The translations under genes and the position numbers were made by a program. A model generated the notes under the pieces. The model saw nothing but the letters and a program-made list of their open reading frames with translations, was not told the origin of the DNA and did no database searches. A stretch of 13,620 nt of DNA. Origin: Actinocrinis sp046724665. Lineage in GTDB: Bacteria > Actinomycetota > Actinomycetes > Streptomycetales > Catenulisporaceae. The DNA lies in assembly GCA_046724665.1 (NCBI GenBank), contig JBKOWZ010000201.1, positions 1-13,620 of the forward strand, in the 5' to 3' direction. Below are positions 1 through 7,285 of this stretch, piece by piece. The stretch's first letter is position 1. Each line of letters opens with the position of its first letter.

Positions 1-1
1 C

Positions 2-634
2 TTCCACACCGCGCACATGGCGCCGGCCGTCTCGCGGATGGAGCAGCTGGCCAAGGGGGTGAGCACCCGCGACCCGCGGGTGCGCTACATCTCGAACCGC
101 GACGGCGCCGTCGTCCACTCCGGCCGCGAGGTCGTCGAGCGGATCGTGCGCCAGATCGCGAACCCGGTGCGCTGGGACCTGTGCATGGAGACCATGCGCG
201 AGCTCGGCGTCACCGGCCTGCTGGAGGTCCCCCCGGCCGGCACGCTGACCGGCCTGGCCAAGCGCGCGCTACCCGGCGTGGAGACCTTCGCGCTCAAGAC
301 CCCTGACCAGCTCGACGCCGCGCGCGAGTTCGCCGCCCGGCACGCCGACCACCACTCCGTCGCCAACCCGCTGGACACCGCGCCGACCTGGCGGCTGGTG
401 GTGGCCCCGTTCTCCGGCACCGTGCAGCGCGGACTGCCCGGCGGCGAGAGCGTGGAGCCGGGGACGCAGCTGGCGGCCGGCGCGAAGATCGGCGCGGTCG
501 TCTCCCGCCGGGAGGAGCGGGTGCTGGTTGCGGAGCACGGGGGCACGGTACTCGAATGGCTCGTCGAGGACGGCGACCCGGTCTCCCCGGGCCAGCCGCT
601 CGTACGCGTCCATCCCAAGGCGGAGGCCCACTGA
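2..634 (+). CDS. fabD: Malonyl-CoA:ACP transacylase (FabD), 3' part, with a C-terminal biotinyl/lipoyl-like domain
   Basis: The gene is cut by the left window edge; 210 codons are visible. It transfers malonyl from CoA to ACP in the cytosol, the entry step of type II fatty-acid synthesis. The first visible residues, FHTAHMAPA, are the block containing the catalytic His of the family's Ser-His pair (codon 5-7); the GHSLG serine lies outside the window. The normal FabD ending is seen near nt 290-330 (ALKTPDQLDAAREF). About 100 further residues follow. From nt 389 they look like a biotinyl/lipoyl carrier fold, with two matching half-hairpins (APFSGTV and GGTVLEWLVEDGDPVSPGQPLV). At the place of the biotinylated lysine in the E-A-M-K-M motif the sequence reads V-S-R-R-E, so the lysine is Arg (nt 509-511) and the domain should not be biotinylated. 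The stop overlaps the ribosome site of fabH, so translation is probably coupled. The FabD call is firm; the tail assignment rests on pattern. Confidence 0.95.
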   Translation, partial: FHTAHMAPAVSRMEQLAKGVSTRDPRVRYISNRDGAVVHSGREVVERIVRQIANPVRWDLCMETMRELGVTGLLEVPPAGTLTGLAKRALPGVETFALKTPDQLDAAREFAARHADHHSVANPLDTAPTWRLVVAPFSGTVQRGLPGGESVEPGTQLAAGAKIGAVVSRREERVLVAEHGGTVLEWLVEDGDPVSPGQPLVRVHPKAEAH

Positions 635-636
635 GC

Positions 637-1641
637 ATGGTCCAGATCCAGTCCCCTGTCGGCGCGGCGCCGCACGCGCGCATCCTCGGCGTCGGCGGTT
701 ACCGCCCGTCGCGGGTCATCACCAACGAGGAGATCTGCCAGACGATCGACTCGAGCGACGAGTGGATCCGCGCCCGCACCGGCATCGAGGAGCGGCGCTG
801 GGCCGCCGCCGACGAGACCGTCGCGATGATGTCCGTCGCGGCGGCCGGCAAGGCGCTGGCCGCCGCCGGGATCGAGGCGGAGCGAATCGGGTGCGTGGTG
901 ATCTCCACCGTCACGTACCTGGTGCAGACCCCCTCGCTGGCCGCCGAGGTGGCCAACCAGCTCGGCGCGGTCAACGCCGTGGCCTTCGACATCTCCGCCG
1001 CCTGCGCCGGGTTCTGCACCGGCCTCGCCCTCGCCCAGGACATGGTCCGCGGCGGCTCCGCCGAGTACGTGCTCGTCATCGGGGTCGAGCGGATGAGCGA
1101 CATGACCGACCTGCACGACCGGTCAACCGCCTTCATCTTCGGCGACGGCGCGGGGGCGGCCGTGGTCGGCCCGTCGCAGACCCCTGCCATCGGCCCGGTG
1201 GTCTGGGGCGCCGACGGCTCGCAGTTCGACCTGATCGGCCAGACCTTCCCCTGGCACGCGCTCAAGGAGCAGCCGGAGCTCGGCTTCCCGATGCTGCGGA
1301 TGGCCGGCCAGCCGGTCTTCCGCTGGGCCTCGTACCAGATGGTCCCGGTCGCCAAGCAGGCGCTGGAGAAGGCCGGGATCACCGCCGGGGACCTCGACGC
1401 GTTCATCCCGCACCAGGCCAACATGCGGATCACCGACGCGATGATCAAGGCACTGAAGCTGCCCGAGCACGTCCCGGTGGCCCGCGACATCGCCAAGACC
1501 GGCAACACCTCGGCCGCGTCCATCCCGCTGGCGATGGAGCGGATGCTCGAGGAGGGCGAGGCCCCGCACGGGGGCGTCGCGCTGCTCATCGGCTTCGGCG
1601 CCGGCCTGGTGTACGCCGCACAGGTCGTCGTGCTGCCCTGA
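637..1641 (+). CDS. fabH: Beta-ketoacyl-ACP synthase III (FabH)
   Basis: This enzyme condenses an acyl-CoA starter with malonyl-ACP and so starts fatty-acid chains and sets iso/anteiso or straight-chain type. The protein has 334 residues, normal for the family. All three catalytic residues are present: Cys123 in ISAACAGF, His259 in IPHQANMRI and Asn290 in TGNTSAASIP. The N-terminal DEWIRARTGIEERRW block and the C-terminal glycine-rich GFGAGLVYA are typical. I chose ATG 637, two bases after the fabD stop, because AAGGCGGAGG (617-626) lies just upstream and the protein then starts shortly before the first core strand (ARILGVGGY). An in-frame ATG at 556 lies inside fabD and is unlikely. An alternative identity, a KASIII-like enzyme of secondary metabolism, is made unlikely by the fabD-acpP-fabF neighbours. 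Confidence 0.97.
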   Translation: MVQIQSPVGAAPHARILGVGGYRPSRVITNEEICQTIDSSDEWIRARTGIEERRWAAADETVAMMSVAAAGKALAAAGIEAERIGCVVISTVTYLVQTPSLAAEVANQLGAVNAVAFDISAACAGFCTGLALAQDMVRGGSAEYVLVIGVERMSDMTDLHDRSTAFIFGDGAGAAVVGPSQTPAIGPVVWGADGSQFDLIGQTFPWHALKEQPELGFPMLRMAGQPVFRWASYQMVPVAKQALEKAGITAGDLDAFIPHQANMRITDAMIKALKLPEHVPVARDIAKTGNTSAASIPLAMERMLEEGEAPHGGVALLIGFGAGLVYAAQVVVLP

Positions 1642-1672
1642 CCCGAATGTACGCTGCCCTTCGTCCGACCGA

Positions 1673-1698
1673 CGGTGCGGGCCGCCCGGCCCGGACCG
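1673..1698 (+). promoter_or_regulatory. Stem-loop between fabH and acpP
   Basis: An inverted repeat pairs CGGT-g-CGGGCC (1673-1683) with GGCCCG-g-ACCG (1688-1698) around the loop GCCC. That is ten GC-rich pairs with one G/G mismatch. It ends 22 bases before the acpP ribosome site. No T-run follows, so it looks more like an RNA processing, stabilising or pausing element than a full terminator. This role is inferred. Confidence 0.55.
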
Positions 1699-1731
1699 CA
1701 AACCATCAACCAAGCAGGTAAGGAGCCGTCG

Positions 1732-1974
1732 ATGGCTACCCAGGAAGAGGTCCTCGCGGGACTCGCCCAGATCGTGAACGAAGTGGCCGGGATCGACGAG
1801 GGCGACGTCCAGCTGGACAAGTCGTTCACCGAGGACCTGGACTGCGACTCGCTCACCATGGTCGAGGTCGTCGTCGCGGCCGAGGAGAAGTTCGACGTGA
1901 AGATCCCCGACGACGAGGTGAAGAACCTCAACACCGTCGGCGACGCGGTCAACTTCATCCTCGCCAACAGCTGA
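1732..1974 (+). CDS. acpP: Acyl carrier protein (ACP)
   Basis: This is the 80-residue carrier protein that holds growing acyl chains on a phosphopantetheine arm and serves FabD, FabH and FabF. The attachment serine is Ser40 in DLDCDSLTMVE; the usual actinobacterial motif is D-x-DSL, and a Cys precedes the Asp here. The protein is acidic and ends DAVNFILANS, as expected for a primary-metabolism ACP. ATG 1732 is well supported by TAAGGAG (1719-1725) six bases upstream; the reading frame is open from 1675, but the earlier part lacks a ribosome site. It has the clearest ribosome site of the operon and is flanked by hairpins on both sides. Both fit the need for much more ACP than enzyme. Confidence 0.97.
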   Translation: MATQEEVLAGLAQIVNEVAGIDEGDVQLDKSFTEDLDCDSLTMVEVVVAAEEKFDVKIPDDEVKNLNTVGDAVNFILANS

Positions 1975-1986
1975 GCTGACCCCCGC

Positions 1987-2023
1987 CGAGTGCTCGGCCA
2001 GGCCGAAGGCTGCCGAGCACTCG
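1987..2023 (+). promoter_or_regulatory. Strong stem-loop between acpP and fabF
   Basis: Twelve perfect pairs join CGAGTGCTCGGC (1987-1998) and GCCGAGCACTCG (2012-2023). The 13-base interval can pair further (GGCC with GGCT, GAA triloop, two-base bulge). It begins 12 bases after the acpP stop, and fabF starts 50 bases beyond it. There is no T-run. Attenuation, or a 3' end that protects a short acpP mRNA, is the likely role. It also inflates an apparent open frame upstream of fabF. Confidence 0.7.
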
Positions 2024-2073
2024 CCACGGCGGTCCGGCCCGCGCCCGAAGCACACCTTAGAGATTGGACTACC

Positions 2074-3351
2074 TTGTCGGCGTCAACTAACAGCGCGATC
2101 CCCCGTCGGACGGTGGTCGTCACCGGGCTCGGCGCCACGACGCCGCTCGGCGGTGACGTCGCCTCGTCCTGGCAGGCGCTGCTGGCCGGGCGGTCCGGTG
2201 TCGGTACCCTCACCGAGGACTGGGCCGACGAGCTGCCGGTCAAGATCGCGGCCCGGGTCGCGGTCGAGCCGAGCGAGGTGATGAAGCCGGTGGAGCGCCG
2301 CCGGCTCGACCGCTCGGCGCAGTTCGCCCTGATCGCGGCGCGCGAGGCCTGGAAGGACGCCGGGCTCGTCGGCGTCGAGCTCGACCCGGAGCGCCTCGGC
2401 GTGGTGGTCGGCTCCGGCATCGGCGGCGTCATCACGCTGCTCGATGCGTACGACGTGCTCAAGGCCAAGGGCGCCCGGCAGGTCTCCCCCCGCACCGTCC
2501 CGATGCTCATGCCGAACAGCCCCGCCGCCTACGTCGGCCTGGAGTTCGGCGCGCAGGCGGGCGTGCACACTCCCGTCTCGGCGTGTGCGACCGGCTCGGA
2601 GGCGGTCGGCTACGCGCTGGAGATGATTCGCACCGGCCGCGCCGACGTGGTGGTGGCCGGCGGCACCGAGGCCCCGATCCACCCGCTGCCGATCGCCGGC
2701 TTCGCCAACATGATGGCGATGTCGAAGAACAACGACGAGCCGCAGCGCGCCTCCCGGCCGTACGACAAGGCCCGCGACGGCTTCGTCCTCGGCGAGGGCG
2801 CGGGCATCCTCGTGCTCGAATCCGCCGAGCACGCCGCGGCTCGCGGCGCCCGCGTGTACGCCGAGGTCGCCGGGGTCGGCCTGTCCGCCGACTCGCACGA
2901 CATCGCACAGCCGGAGCCGACCGGGCGCGGCATCAGCGCGGCGCTGCGGCACACGCTGGCCGACGGCGCGATCGACCCGGTGCAGATCGTGCACCTCAAC
3001 GCGCACGCCACCTCGACCCCGCTGGGCGACATCGCTGAGCTCGCCGCGCTGCGGTCGGTGCTCGGCGAGGCCGCGCAGGGCATCGCGGTCTCCGCCACCA
3101 AGTCGATGACCGGGCACCTGCTCGGCGGCGCGGGCGGCGTGGAGACCGTCTTCTCGGTGCTGGCGCTGCACGACCTGGTCGCGCCGCCGACCGTGAACGT
3201 GGACGACCTCGACGACGAGGTCACCCTGGACATCGTGCGCGGCGAGCCGCGGAAGCTGCCCGCCGACACCGCGGCCGGTCCCGCCGTCGTGCTCAACAAC
3301 TCCTTCGGCTTCGGCGGGCACAACGTGGTCCTTGCGCTGCGCCGTGTCTGA
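2074..3351 (+). CDS. fabF: Beta-ketoacyl-ACP synthase II (FabF)
   Basis: This decarboxylating condensing enzyme elongates acyl-ACP with malonyl-ACP. From the chosen start it has 425 residues, about normal. The Cys-His-His triad is complete: Cys171 (PVSACATGSEA), His311 (NAHATSTPLGD) and His348 (KSMTGHLLGGAGG). The gate-loop GFGG follows at 412-415 (NNSFGFGGHN). The start is the weak point. The frame is open from GTG 1990, but that stretch is the intergenic hairpin. TTG 2074 gives an N-terminus (MSASTNSAIPRRTVVVTG) of the right length, though only a poor ribosome site precedes it. GTG 2113 would cut into the first strand. A rare TTG start with a weak site, behind a strong hairpin, would keep FabF well below ACP. 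Its neighbours place it in primary fatty-acid synthesis, and it is not paired with a chain-length factor. Confidence 0.95.
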   Translation: MSASTNSAIPRRTVVVTGLGATTPLGGDVASSWQALLAGRSGVGTLTEDWADELPVKIAARVAVEPSEVMKPVERRRLDRSAQFALIAAREAWKDAGLVGVELDPERLGVVVGSGIGGVITLLDAYDVLKAKGARQVSPRTVPMLMPNSPAAYVGLEFGAQAGVHTPVSACATGSEAVGYALEMIRTGRADVVVAGGTEAPIHPLPIAGFANMMAMSKNNDEPQRASRPYDKARDGFVLGEGAGILVLESAEHAAARGARVYAEVAGVGLSADSHDIAQPEPTGRGISAALRHTLADGAIDPVQIVHLNAHATSTPLGDIAELAALRSVLGEAAQGIAVSATKSMTGHLLGGAGGVETVFSVLALHDLVAPPTVNVDDLDDEVTLDIVRGEPRKLPADTAAGPAVVLNNSFGFGGHNVVLALRRV

Positions 3352-3381
3352 GGCCGATCACCCCGTAGGGAGCACCCGCCC

Positions 3382-4806
3382 ATGACCGCGGTCCTCGACC
3401 CACCACAGAAGCCTGCCAAGCCGTCCCGCGAGGACGACCCGCGCAACCCGCTCAAGCGGCTGGCGAAGCTGTTCGACCCCGGCACCGTCGAGCTGCTCAC
3501 CGCGTTCGACGACTCCGGGTTCGTGGCCGCGCAGGGCCTGATCCACGGCACACGGGTGTGTGCCTACGCCTCCGACCCGACCGTGCAGGGCGGCGCGATG
3601 GGCGACGAGGGCTGCAAGGCGATCCTGGTCGCCTACGAGAAGGCGCTGGCCGAGGGCGTCCCGGTGGTCGGGCTGTACCACTCCGGCGGCGCGCGGCTGG
3701 CCGAGGGCGTGCTCTCGCTGCACGCGGTCGGCCAGGTCTTCGCGATGATGACCCGGGCCTCCGGCCGGATCCCGCAGCTCTCCCTGGTGCTCGGCCCGGC
3801 GGCCGGCGGCGCGGCCTACGGCCCGGCGCTGACCGACATCGTGGTGCTCGGCCCGGCCGGGCGGGTGTTCGTCACCGGCCCGGACGTGGTGCGTTCGGTC
3901 ACCGGCGAGGCGGTTGACATGGAGCGGCTCGGCGGGCCCGAGCCGCACGGCCGCCGCTCCGGCGTGGTGCACGTGGTCGCGCCGACCGAGCAGGACGCGT
4001 TCGCCGACACCCGGCGCCTGGCCGCGCTGCTCGGCGATCAGGGCGCGATGGACCTCGCCGCGATCGACGAGCGCGACCTGGCCGGCCTGCTGCCCGAGTC
4101 GCCCAAGCGCGCGTACGACGTGCACCCGCTGGTTGACGGGGTGCTCGACGGTCCGGGCGTCGAGCTGCACCCGAAGTGGGCGCCGAACATCGTCACCACC
4201 CTCGGCCGGCTCGGCGGCCGTACCGTCGGGGTGATCGCGAACAACCCGCTGCGGCTCGGCGGCTGCCTCGACTCGACCTCCGCGGAGAAGGCCGCGCGCT
4301 TCGTGCGCATGTGCGACGCGTTCGGCGTGCCGCTGGTCGTGCTCGTGGACGTGCCGGGCTATCTGCCCGGCGTCGGCCAGGAGTGGGACGGCGTGGTGCG
4401 CCGCGGCGCGAAGCTGCTGCACGCCTTCGCCGAGGCGGTGGTGCCCCGGGTCACCCTGGTCACCCGCAAGACCTACGGCGGCGCGTACATCGCGATGAAC
4501 TCGCGCTCGCTCGGCGCGACGCGGGTGTTCGCCTGGCCGAGCGCGCAGGTCGCGGTCATGGGCGCCGTCGCCGCGGTGCGCATCCTGCACCGGCGCAAGC
4601 TCGCCGAGGTGGCCGAGGACCTGCGTCCGCGGCTGGAGCTCGAACTGGCCGCCGAGCACGAGCGGGTGGCCGGCGGGCTGGACAAGGCGATGGAGATCGG
4701 CGTGGTGGACGAGGTGGTCGAGCCCTCGGCGACCCGCCGGGCGCTGGCCGCCGCCATCGCCGCCGCGCCGCAGCGGCGCGGGCGGCACGGCAACATCCCG
4801 CTGTAG
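3382..4806 (+). CDS. accD: Acyl-CoA carboxylase carboxyltransferase beta subunit, AccD6-like
   Basis: This subunit moves the carboxyl group from a biotin carrier to acetyl-CoA or propionyl-CoA, giving malonyl- or methylmalonyl-CoA. The 474 residues match the AccD6/PccB type, with no N-terminal zinc finger as in E. coli AccD. The N-half crotonase fold has YHSGGARLAEG (99-109) and PAAGGAAYGPALTD (139-152), which form the acyl-CoA side and an oxyanion hole. The C-half has DVPGYLPGVGQEWDGVVRRG (323-342) and RKTYGGAYIAMNS (362-374), the biotin side. The end RRGRHGNIPL is typical. GTAGGGAG (3365-3372) lies nine bases before ATG 3382. The gene follows fabF by 30 bases and ends the operon, as accD6 ends the fabD-acpM-kasA-kasB-accD6 cluster of mycobacteria. 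The biotin carboxylase/carrier subunit must be encoded elsewhere. Substrate choice cannot be read from the sequence; the context favours acetyl-CoA. Confidence 0.94.
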   Translation: MTAVLDPPQKPAKPSREDDPRNPLKRLAKLFDPGTVELLTAFDDSGFVAAQGLIHGTRVCAYASDPTVQGGAMGDEGCKAILVAYEKALAEGVPVVGLYHSGGARLAEGVLSLHAVGQVFAMMTRASGRIPQLSLVLGPAAGGAAYGPALTDIVVLGPAGRVFVTGPDVVRSVTGEAVDMERLGGPEPHGRRSGVVHVVAPTEQDAFADTRRLAALLGDQGAMDLAAIDERDLAGLLPESPKRAYDVHPLVDGVLDGPGVELHPKWAPNIVTTLGRLGGRTVGVIANNPLRLGGCLDSTSAEKAARFVRMCDAFGVPLVVLVDVPGYLPGVGQEWDGVVRRGAKLLHAFAEAVVPRVTLVTRKTYGGAYIAMNSRSLGATRVFAWPSAQVAVMGAVAAVRILHRRKLAEVAEDLRPRLELELAAEHERVAGGLDKAMEIGVVDEVVEPSATRRALAAAIAAAPQRRGRHGNIPL

Positions 4807-4845
4807 GGCTCTGCCGGAGAGCTCTGCCGAACAGAACAGGCCACG

Positions 4846-4887
4846 GGCGAGCCGGCGGCGCGGCGAGAATCGCGCCGCCGGCTCGCC
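4846..4887 (+). terminator. Hairpin terminator of the fatty-acid operon
   Basis: Sixteen perfect pairs join GGCGAGCCGGCGGCGC (4846-4861) and its complement (4872-4887) around a ten-base loop. It lies 40 bases after the accD stop. No T-run follows, which is common in high-GC actinomycetes. It separates the FAS operon from the next gene. Confidence 0.85.
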
Positions 4888-5066
4888 GTGTGTCCGCCGG
4901 TCCGGCACGCGCAAGCGCCGCAGAGCGGGCCGTGCGCGGTCTATAAGCGCCTTTTGAGCCAATCCCGGACCTACCTTGGACAAAAGATGGCGTCCCGGTG
5001 ACGGGCATCGGGTATGTACCTATCGGATGGGAAGGATCATTACGCGGGCGAAGGGAGGGATGCGCG

Positions 5067-6575
5067 GTGTGGATCGGCTATCGGTCGGTGTTCGGGGTGG
5101 ATTGGAAGGAGGCCAACCGCGGGCCCGAGATCGCCGCGGAGCGGTTCGCCCGCTGGCTCTCCCGCGAGGGCTTCGACACCGGCTTCGATCCCTGGCCCGG
5201 ACGTTACCGGGTCGGCGGTGGCGCGGTGTTGACCGCGACGGAGGCGGTGGAGCCCGGGCGGTTCAAGGCCGTGCGTTACCGGCTGAAGGAGCCGCCGCGC
5301 GCCGGTGTGCACTGGTACACCTCGCTCACCTTCGTCTCCCTCTCCCGGCGGCCGGACAAGGAGCTGCGTGAGCACGGCTACTTCCTCATCGAGGTCTCCG
5401 CGCGCGGCACCGACCCCGCGACGCCGATCGACGAGCGGGTGCGCACGCCCGACCTGACCGGCCTGGTGCTCGACGCGGTCACCGCGACCGACGGCCCGGC
5501 CCGGCTGACCACCCGGCCGCAGCTCGTCGGCGCGCGGGCGGTGGACGACCTGATCAACGTGCTCTGCGACCCTGGCCGGCGGATGCCCGCGGTCGTCGCG
5601 GTGCCCGGCGACGGCGACGACCTGGGGCAGTGGCTCGACCGCTTCACCGAGGCGACCAAGTACCTGCACGGAATCGCCTCGCTCTACCTGCTCGACGACG
5701 AGGCCGGGCACAAGCTCAACAACGAGTTCGAATACCACTGGACCACCGCCGCGCTGCGCACCTTCCACACCGAGGTGGACCCGGCGTCTCGGGAGGACGG
5801 CGAGCGGCACCCGGTGCTCAAGGGCGACCGGCTCGAGTACGAGATGGACGCGGTCCAGGCGATCCTCACCCACCGGATCCGGGGCGAGACCGCGGCCGCG
5901 CGGCTGCCCGAACCGCTCGTCGGCGTCGGCGACGCGCTGTTCCGGGCCAACGAGCAGCAGCGGGCCGACGCGGCTGAGCACCGGCGGCTGACCATCGCGG
6001 TGCCCCGGTACGGCGCGGCGCCGGCGCTCGAGCGCGCGGTGGCGGACACGGCCGCGACGACCACGGCGGCAGGCGAGCCGGAGCCGAGCCCGTTCGACCT
6101 GCTCATCGACTCCTTCGGCGACTTCCCCAACCTGCTGGTCACCGCCGAGGAGGGCCCGATGCGGGCGCTCGGCCAGCACAAGGACGCGGCCACCTTCGCC
6201 GCCAAGGCGCGCGAGGCGCTGGCCGCCCTCGACGCCTACGTCGCGCTGCGCCGGGCCAAGGTCTGGGACGGCGGCGGCTTCCGGATGTACTGCGAGGACT
6301 CCCGGCACGGCGGCCGCATCTACCCGGCGACCCAGGTGGCGGCGCAGGAGTCGGACACGGTGCGTCAGGACCCGAGGATGGCCGAGCAGCGCCGCTTCCG
6401 GGTACCGCGCAGCGTGTCGGAGACCGGATACGCCGAGTTCTGGGCGCACATCAAGATCGGCAGCTCCGGCCAGGTCGCGCCGCGGCTGCACTACCTGGAC
6501 GACACCAGCGGGCCGACCGGCTGCGTGATCGTCGGCTATCTGGGCCATCACCTGAAGAACACCAGGTCCAGCTAG
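5067..6575 (+). CDS. Uncharacterised 502-residue actinobacterial protein
   Basis: I do not recognise a named family. The start is GTG 5067, with AAGGGAGGG (5051-5059) seven bases upstream; the frame is open from GTG 4998 but without a ribosome site. No signal peptide or membrane segment is seen, so it is probably cytosolic. Three regions can be told apart. Residues 1-130 are a compact start (WIGYRSVFGVDWKEANRG, then a strand-rich part ending YFLIEVSARGTD). Residues 155-300 are a central part (MPAVVAVPGDGDDLGQWLDRF, LHGIASLYLLDD, ALRTFHTEVDPASREDGERH). An Ala/Thr-rich linker (320-345) leads to a C-terminal domain: a helical part (LIDSFGDFPNLLVTAEEG to ALDAYVALRR), then a conserved-looking end (FWAHIKIG, APRLHYLDDTSG, VGYLGHHLKNT). 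The last part reminds me of C-terminal domains in large uncharacterised actinobacterial proteins, but I cannot name it. The gene stands alone, between a terminator and an oppositely oriented gene. That it is a real gene is clear from codon bias and the ribosome site. Confidence 0.85.
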   Translation: MWIGYRSVFGVDWKEANRGPEIAAERFARWLSREGFDTGFDPWPGRYRVGGGAVLTATEAVEPGRFKAVRYRLKEPPRAGVHWYTSLTFVSLSRRPDKELREHGYFLIEVSARGTDPATPIDERVRTPDLTGLVLDAVTATDGPARLTTRPQLVGARAVDDLINVLCDPGRRMPAVVAVPGDGDDLGQWLDRFTEATKYLHGIASLYLLDDEAGHKLNNEFEYHWTTAALRTFHTEVDPASREDGERHPVLKGDRLEYEMDAVQAILTHRIRGETAAARLPEPLVGVGDALFRANEQQRADAAEHRRLTIAVPRYGAAPALERAVADTAATTTAAGEPEPSPFDLLIDSFGDFPNLLVTAEEGPMRALGQHKDAATFAAKAREALAALDAYVALRRAKVWDGGGFRMYCEDSRHGGRIYPATQVAAQESDTVRQDPRMAEQRRFRVPRSVSETGYAEFWAHIKIGSSGQVAPRLHYLDDTSGPTGCVIVGYLGHHLKNTRSS

Positions 6576-6605
6576 CGTCAGCGCTCACCAGGCTGCTGTC
6601 ACGAA

Positions 6606-7223
6606 CTAGCTGTCCGTCGTCCGGTTCCACAGCGCGATGACGGGGCGTCCGTGCTCGAATCCGAGGGCTGAGGCCGACGCGGTGCCGAGCAGGAATCCAG
6701 CCCCGCCGCGCGGCGGCAGGCCGAGCCACCGGGCCGCGAGGATGCGCAGCAGGTGCCCGTGGGCGACCAGCGCGACGTCGCCGTCGAGTGCCGCGGGGGA
6801 GTCCGGCGCCACCAGGGGTCTGACACGTTCGATCACCCGGTCGCAGCGCTCGCCGACCTGTTCCACGCTCTCGCCGGGGAAGCCGCCGGGCCCGCCGGGC
6901 GGCACGCCGTCGGTCCACAGATACCAGCCCGGCCGCTCCTGCCGGATCTGCGCGGTCGTGCGGCTCTCGTAGCCGCCGTAGTCCCACTCCCACAGGTCGG
7001 GATCGACGCCCTGGAGAGTCAGCCCGGCCAGTTCGGCGGTCCGCCGCGCCCGCAGCGCCGGGCTCGACCAGGCGGCGGCGATCTTCCGGCCGGCCAGCAG
7101 CCCCGCCGCGGCACGCGCCCGCCGCTCGCCCTCGGCGTCGAGCGGCACGTCCGTGCGTCCGGTGTGCCGGCCCGCCTTCGCCCACTCGGTCTGGCCGTGC
7201 CGCAGCAGGATGATCTCGCCCAT
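6606..7223 (-). CDS. Histidine phosphatase (phosphoglycerate-mutase-like)
   Basis: This is a branch-1 histidine phosphatase superfamily protein of 205 residues. The phospho-acceptor block LLRHGQTEW gives Arg8, His9 and Gly10. The second arginine is Arg60 in SSPALRARRTAEL. An acidic general-acid candidate is Glu79 or Glu86 in LWEWDYGGYE. The second histidine is His155 in VAHGHLLRIL. All catalytic elements are present, so it should be an active phosphomonoesterase. The short length and the WDYGGYE region favour a broad-specificity or sugar-phosphate phosphatase over true dPGM, but the substrate is unknown. ATG 7223 is preceded by no clear ribosome site; instead a TAGGGT hexamer lies six bases upstream, suggesting a leaderless mRNA. 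It is divergent from a methyltransferase gene 62 bases away. Its 3' end faces that of the 502-residue protein gene, 30 bases away. Confidence 0.93.
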   Translation of the reverse strand: MGEIILLRHGQTEWAKAGRHTGRTDVPLDAEGERRARAAAGLLAGRKIAAAWSSPALRARRTAELAGLTLQGVDPDLWEWDYGGYESRTTAQIRQERPGWYLWTDGVPPGGPGGFPGESVEQVGERCDRVIERVRPLVAPDSPAALDGDVALVAHGHLLRILAARWLGLPPRGGAGFLLGTASASALGFEHGRPVIALWNRTTDS

Positions 7224-7229
7224 GCGTCA

Positions 7230-7235
7230 ACCCTA
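7230..7235 (-). promoter_or_regulatory. Candidate -10 box of a leaderless promoter for the histidine phosphatase
   Basis: On the minus strand TAGGGT fits the actinobacterial TAnnnT -10 pattern. Only six bases separate it from ATG 7223, which would place the transcript start at the A of the start codon. No Shine-Dalgarno sequence is present. No good -35 is visible. Confidence 0.5.
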
Positions 7236-7285
7236 GTGCCGTGGCGCTGGTGCCCTGGCAGCAGCACCCTGGCAGGATGGGCCGC

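Noticed and set aside
1990..2073. GTG start giving FabF 28 extra residues
   Set aside because: The added part is the intergenic hairpin, with no ribosome site in front, and it has no counterpart in the FabF fold.
699..2510. 603-codon open frame on the minus strand across fabH, acpP and fabF
   Set aside because: Low-complexity Ser/Ala/Arg-rich translation with no family features; it is the expected antisense shadow of GC-rich genes with clear catalytic motifs on the plus strand.
3358..4983. 541-codon minus-strand open frame opposite accD
   Set aside because: It runs through the terminator hairpin, has Arg/His/Gly-rich composition and no ribosome site; accD on the other strand is certain.
4950..5020. 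TTGAGC, TTGGAC and TATGTA as a promoter for the 502-residue protein
   Set aside because: No pair has a 16-18 base spacing, so I did not assign a promoter here.
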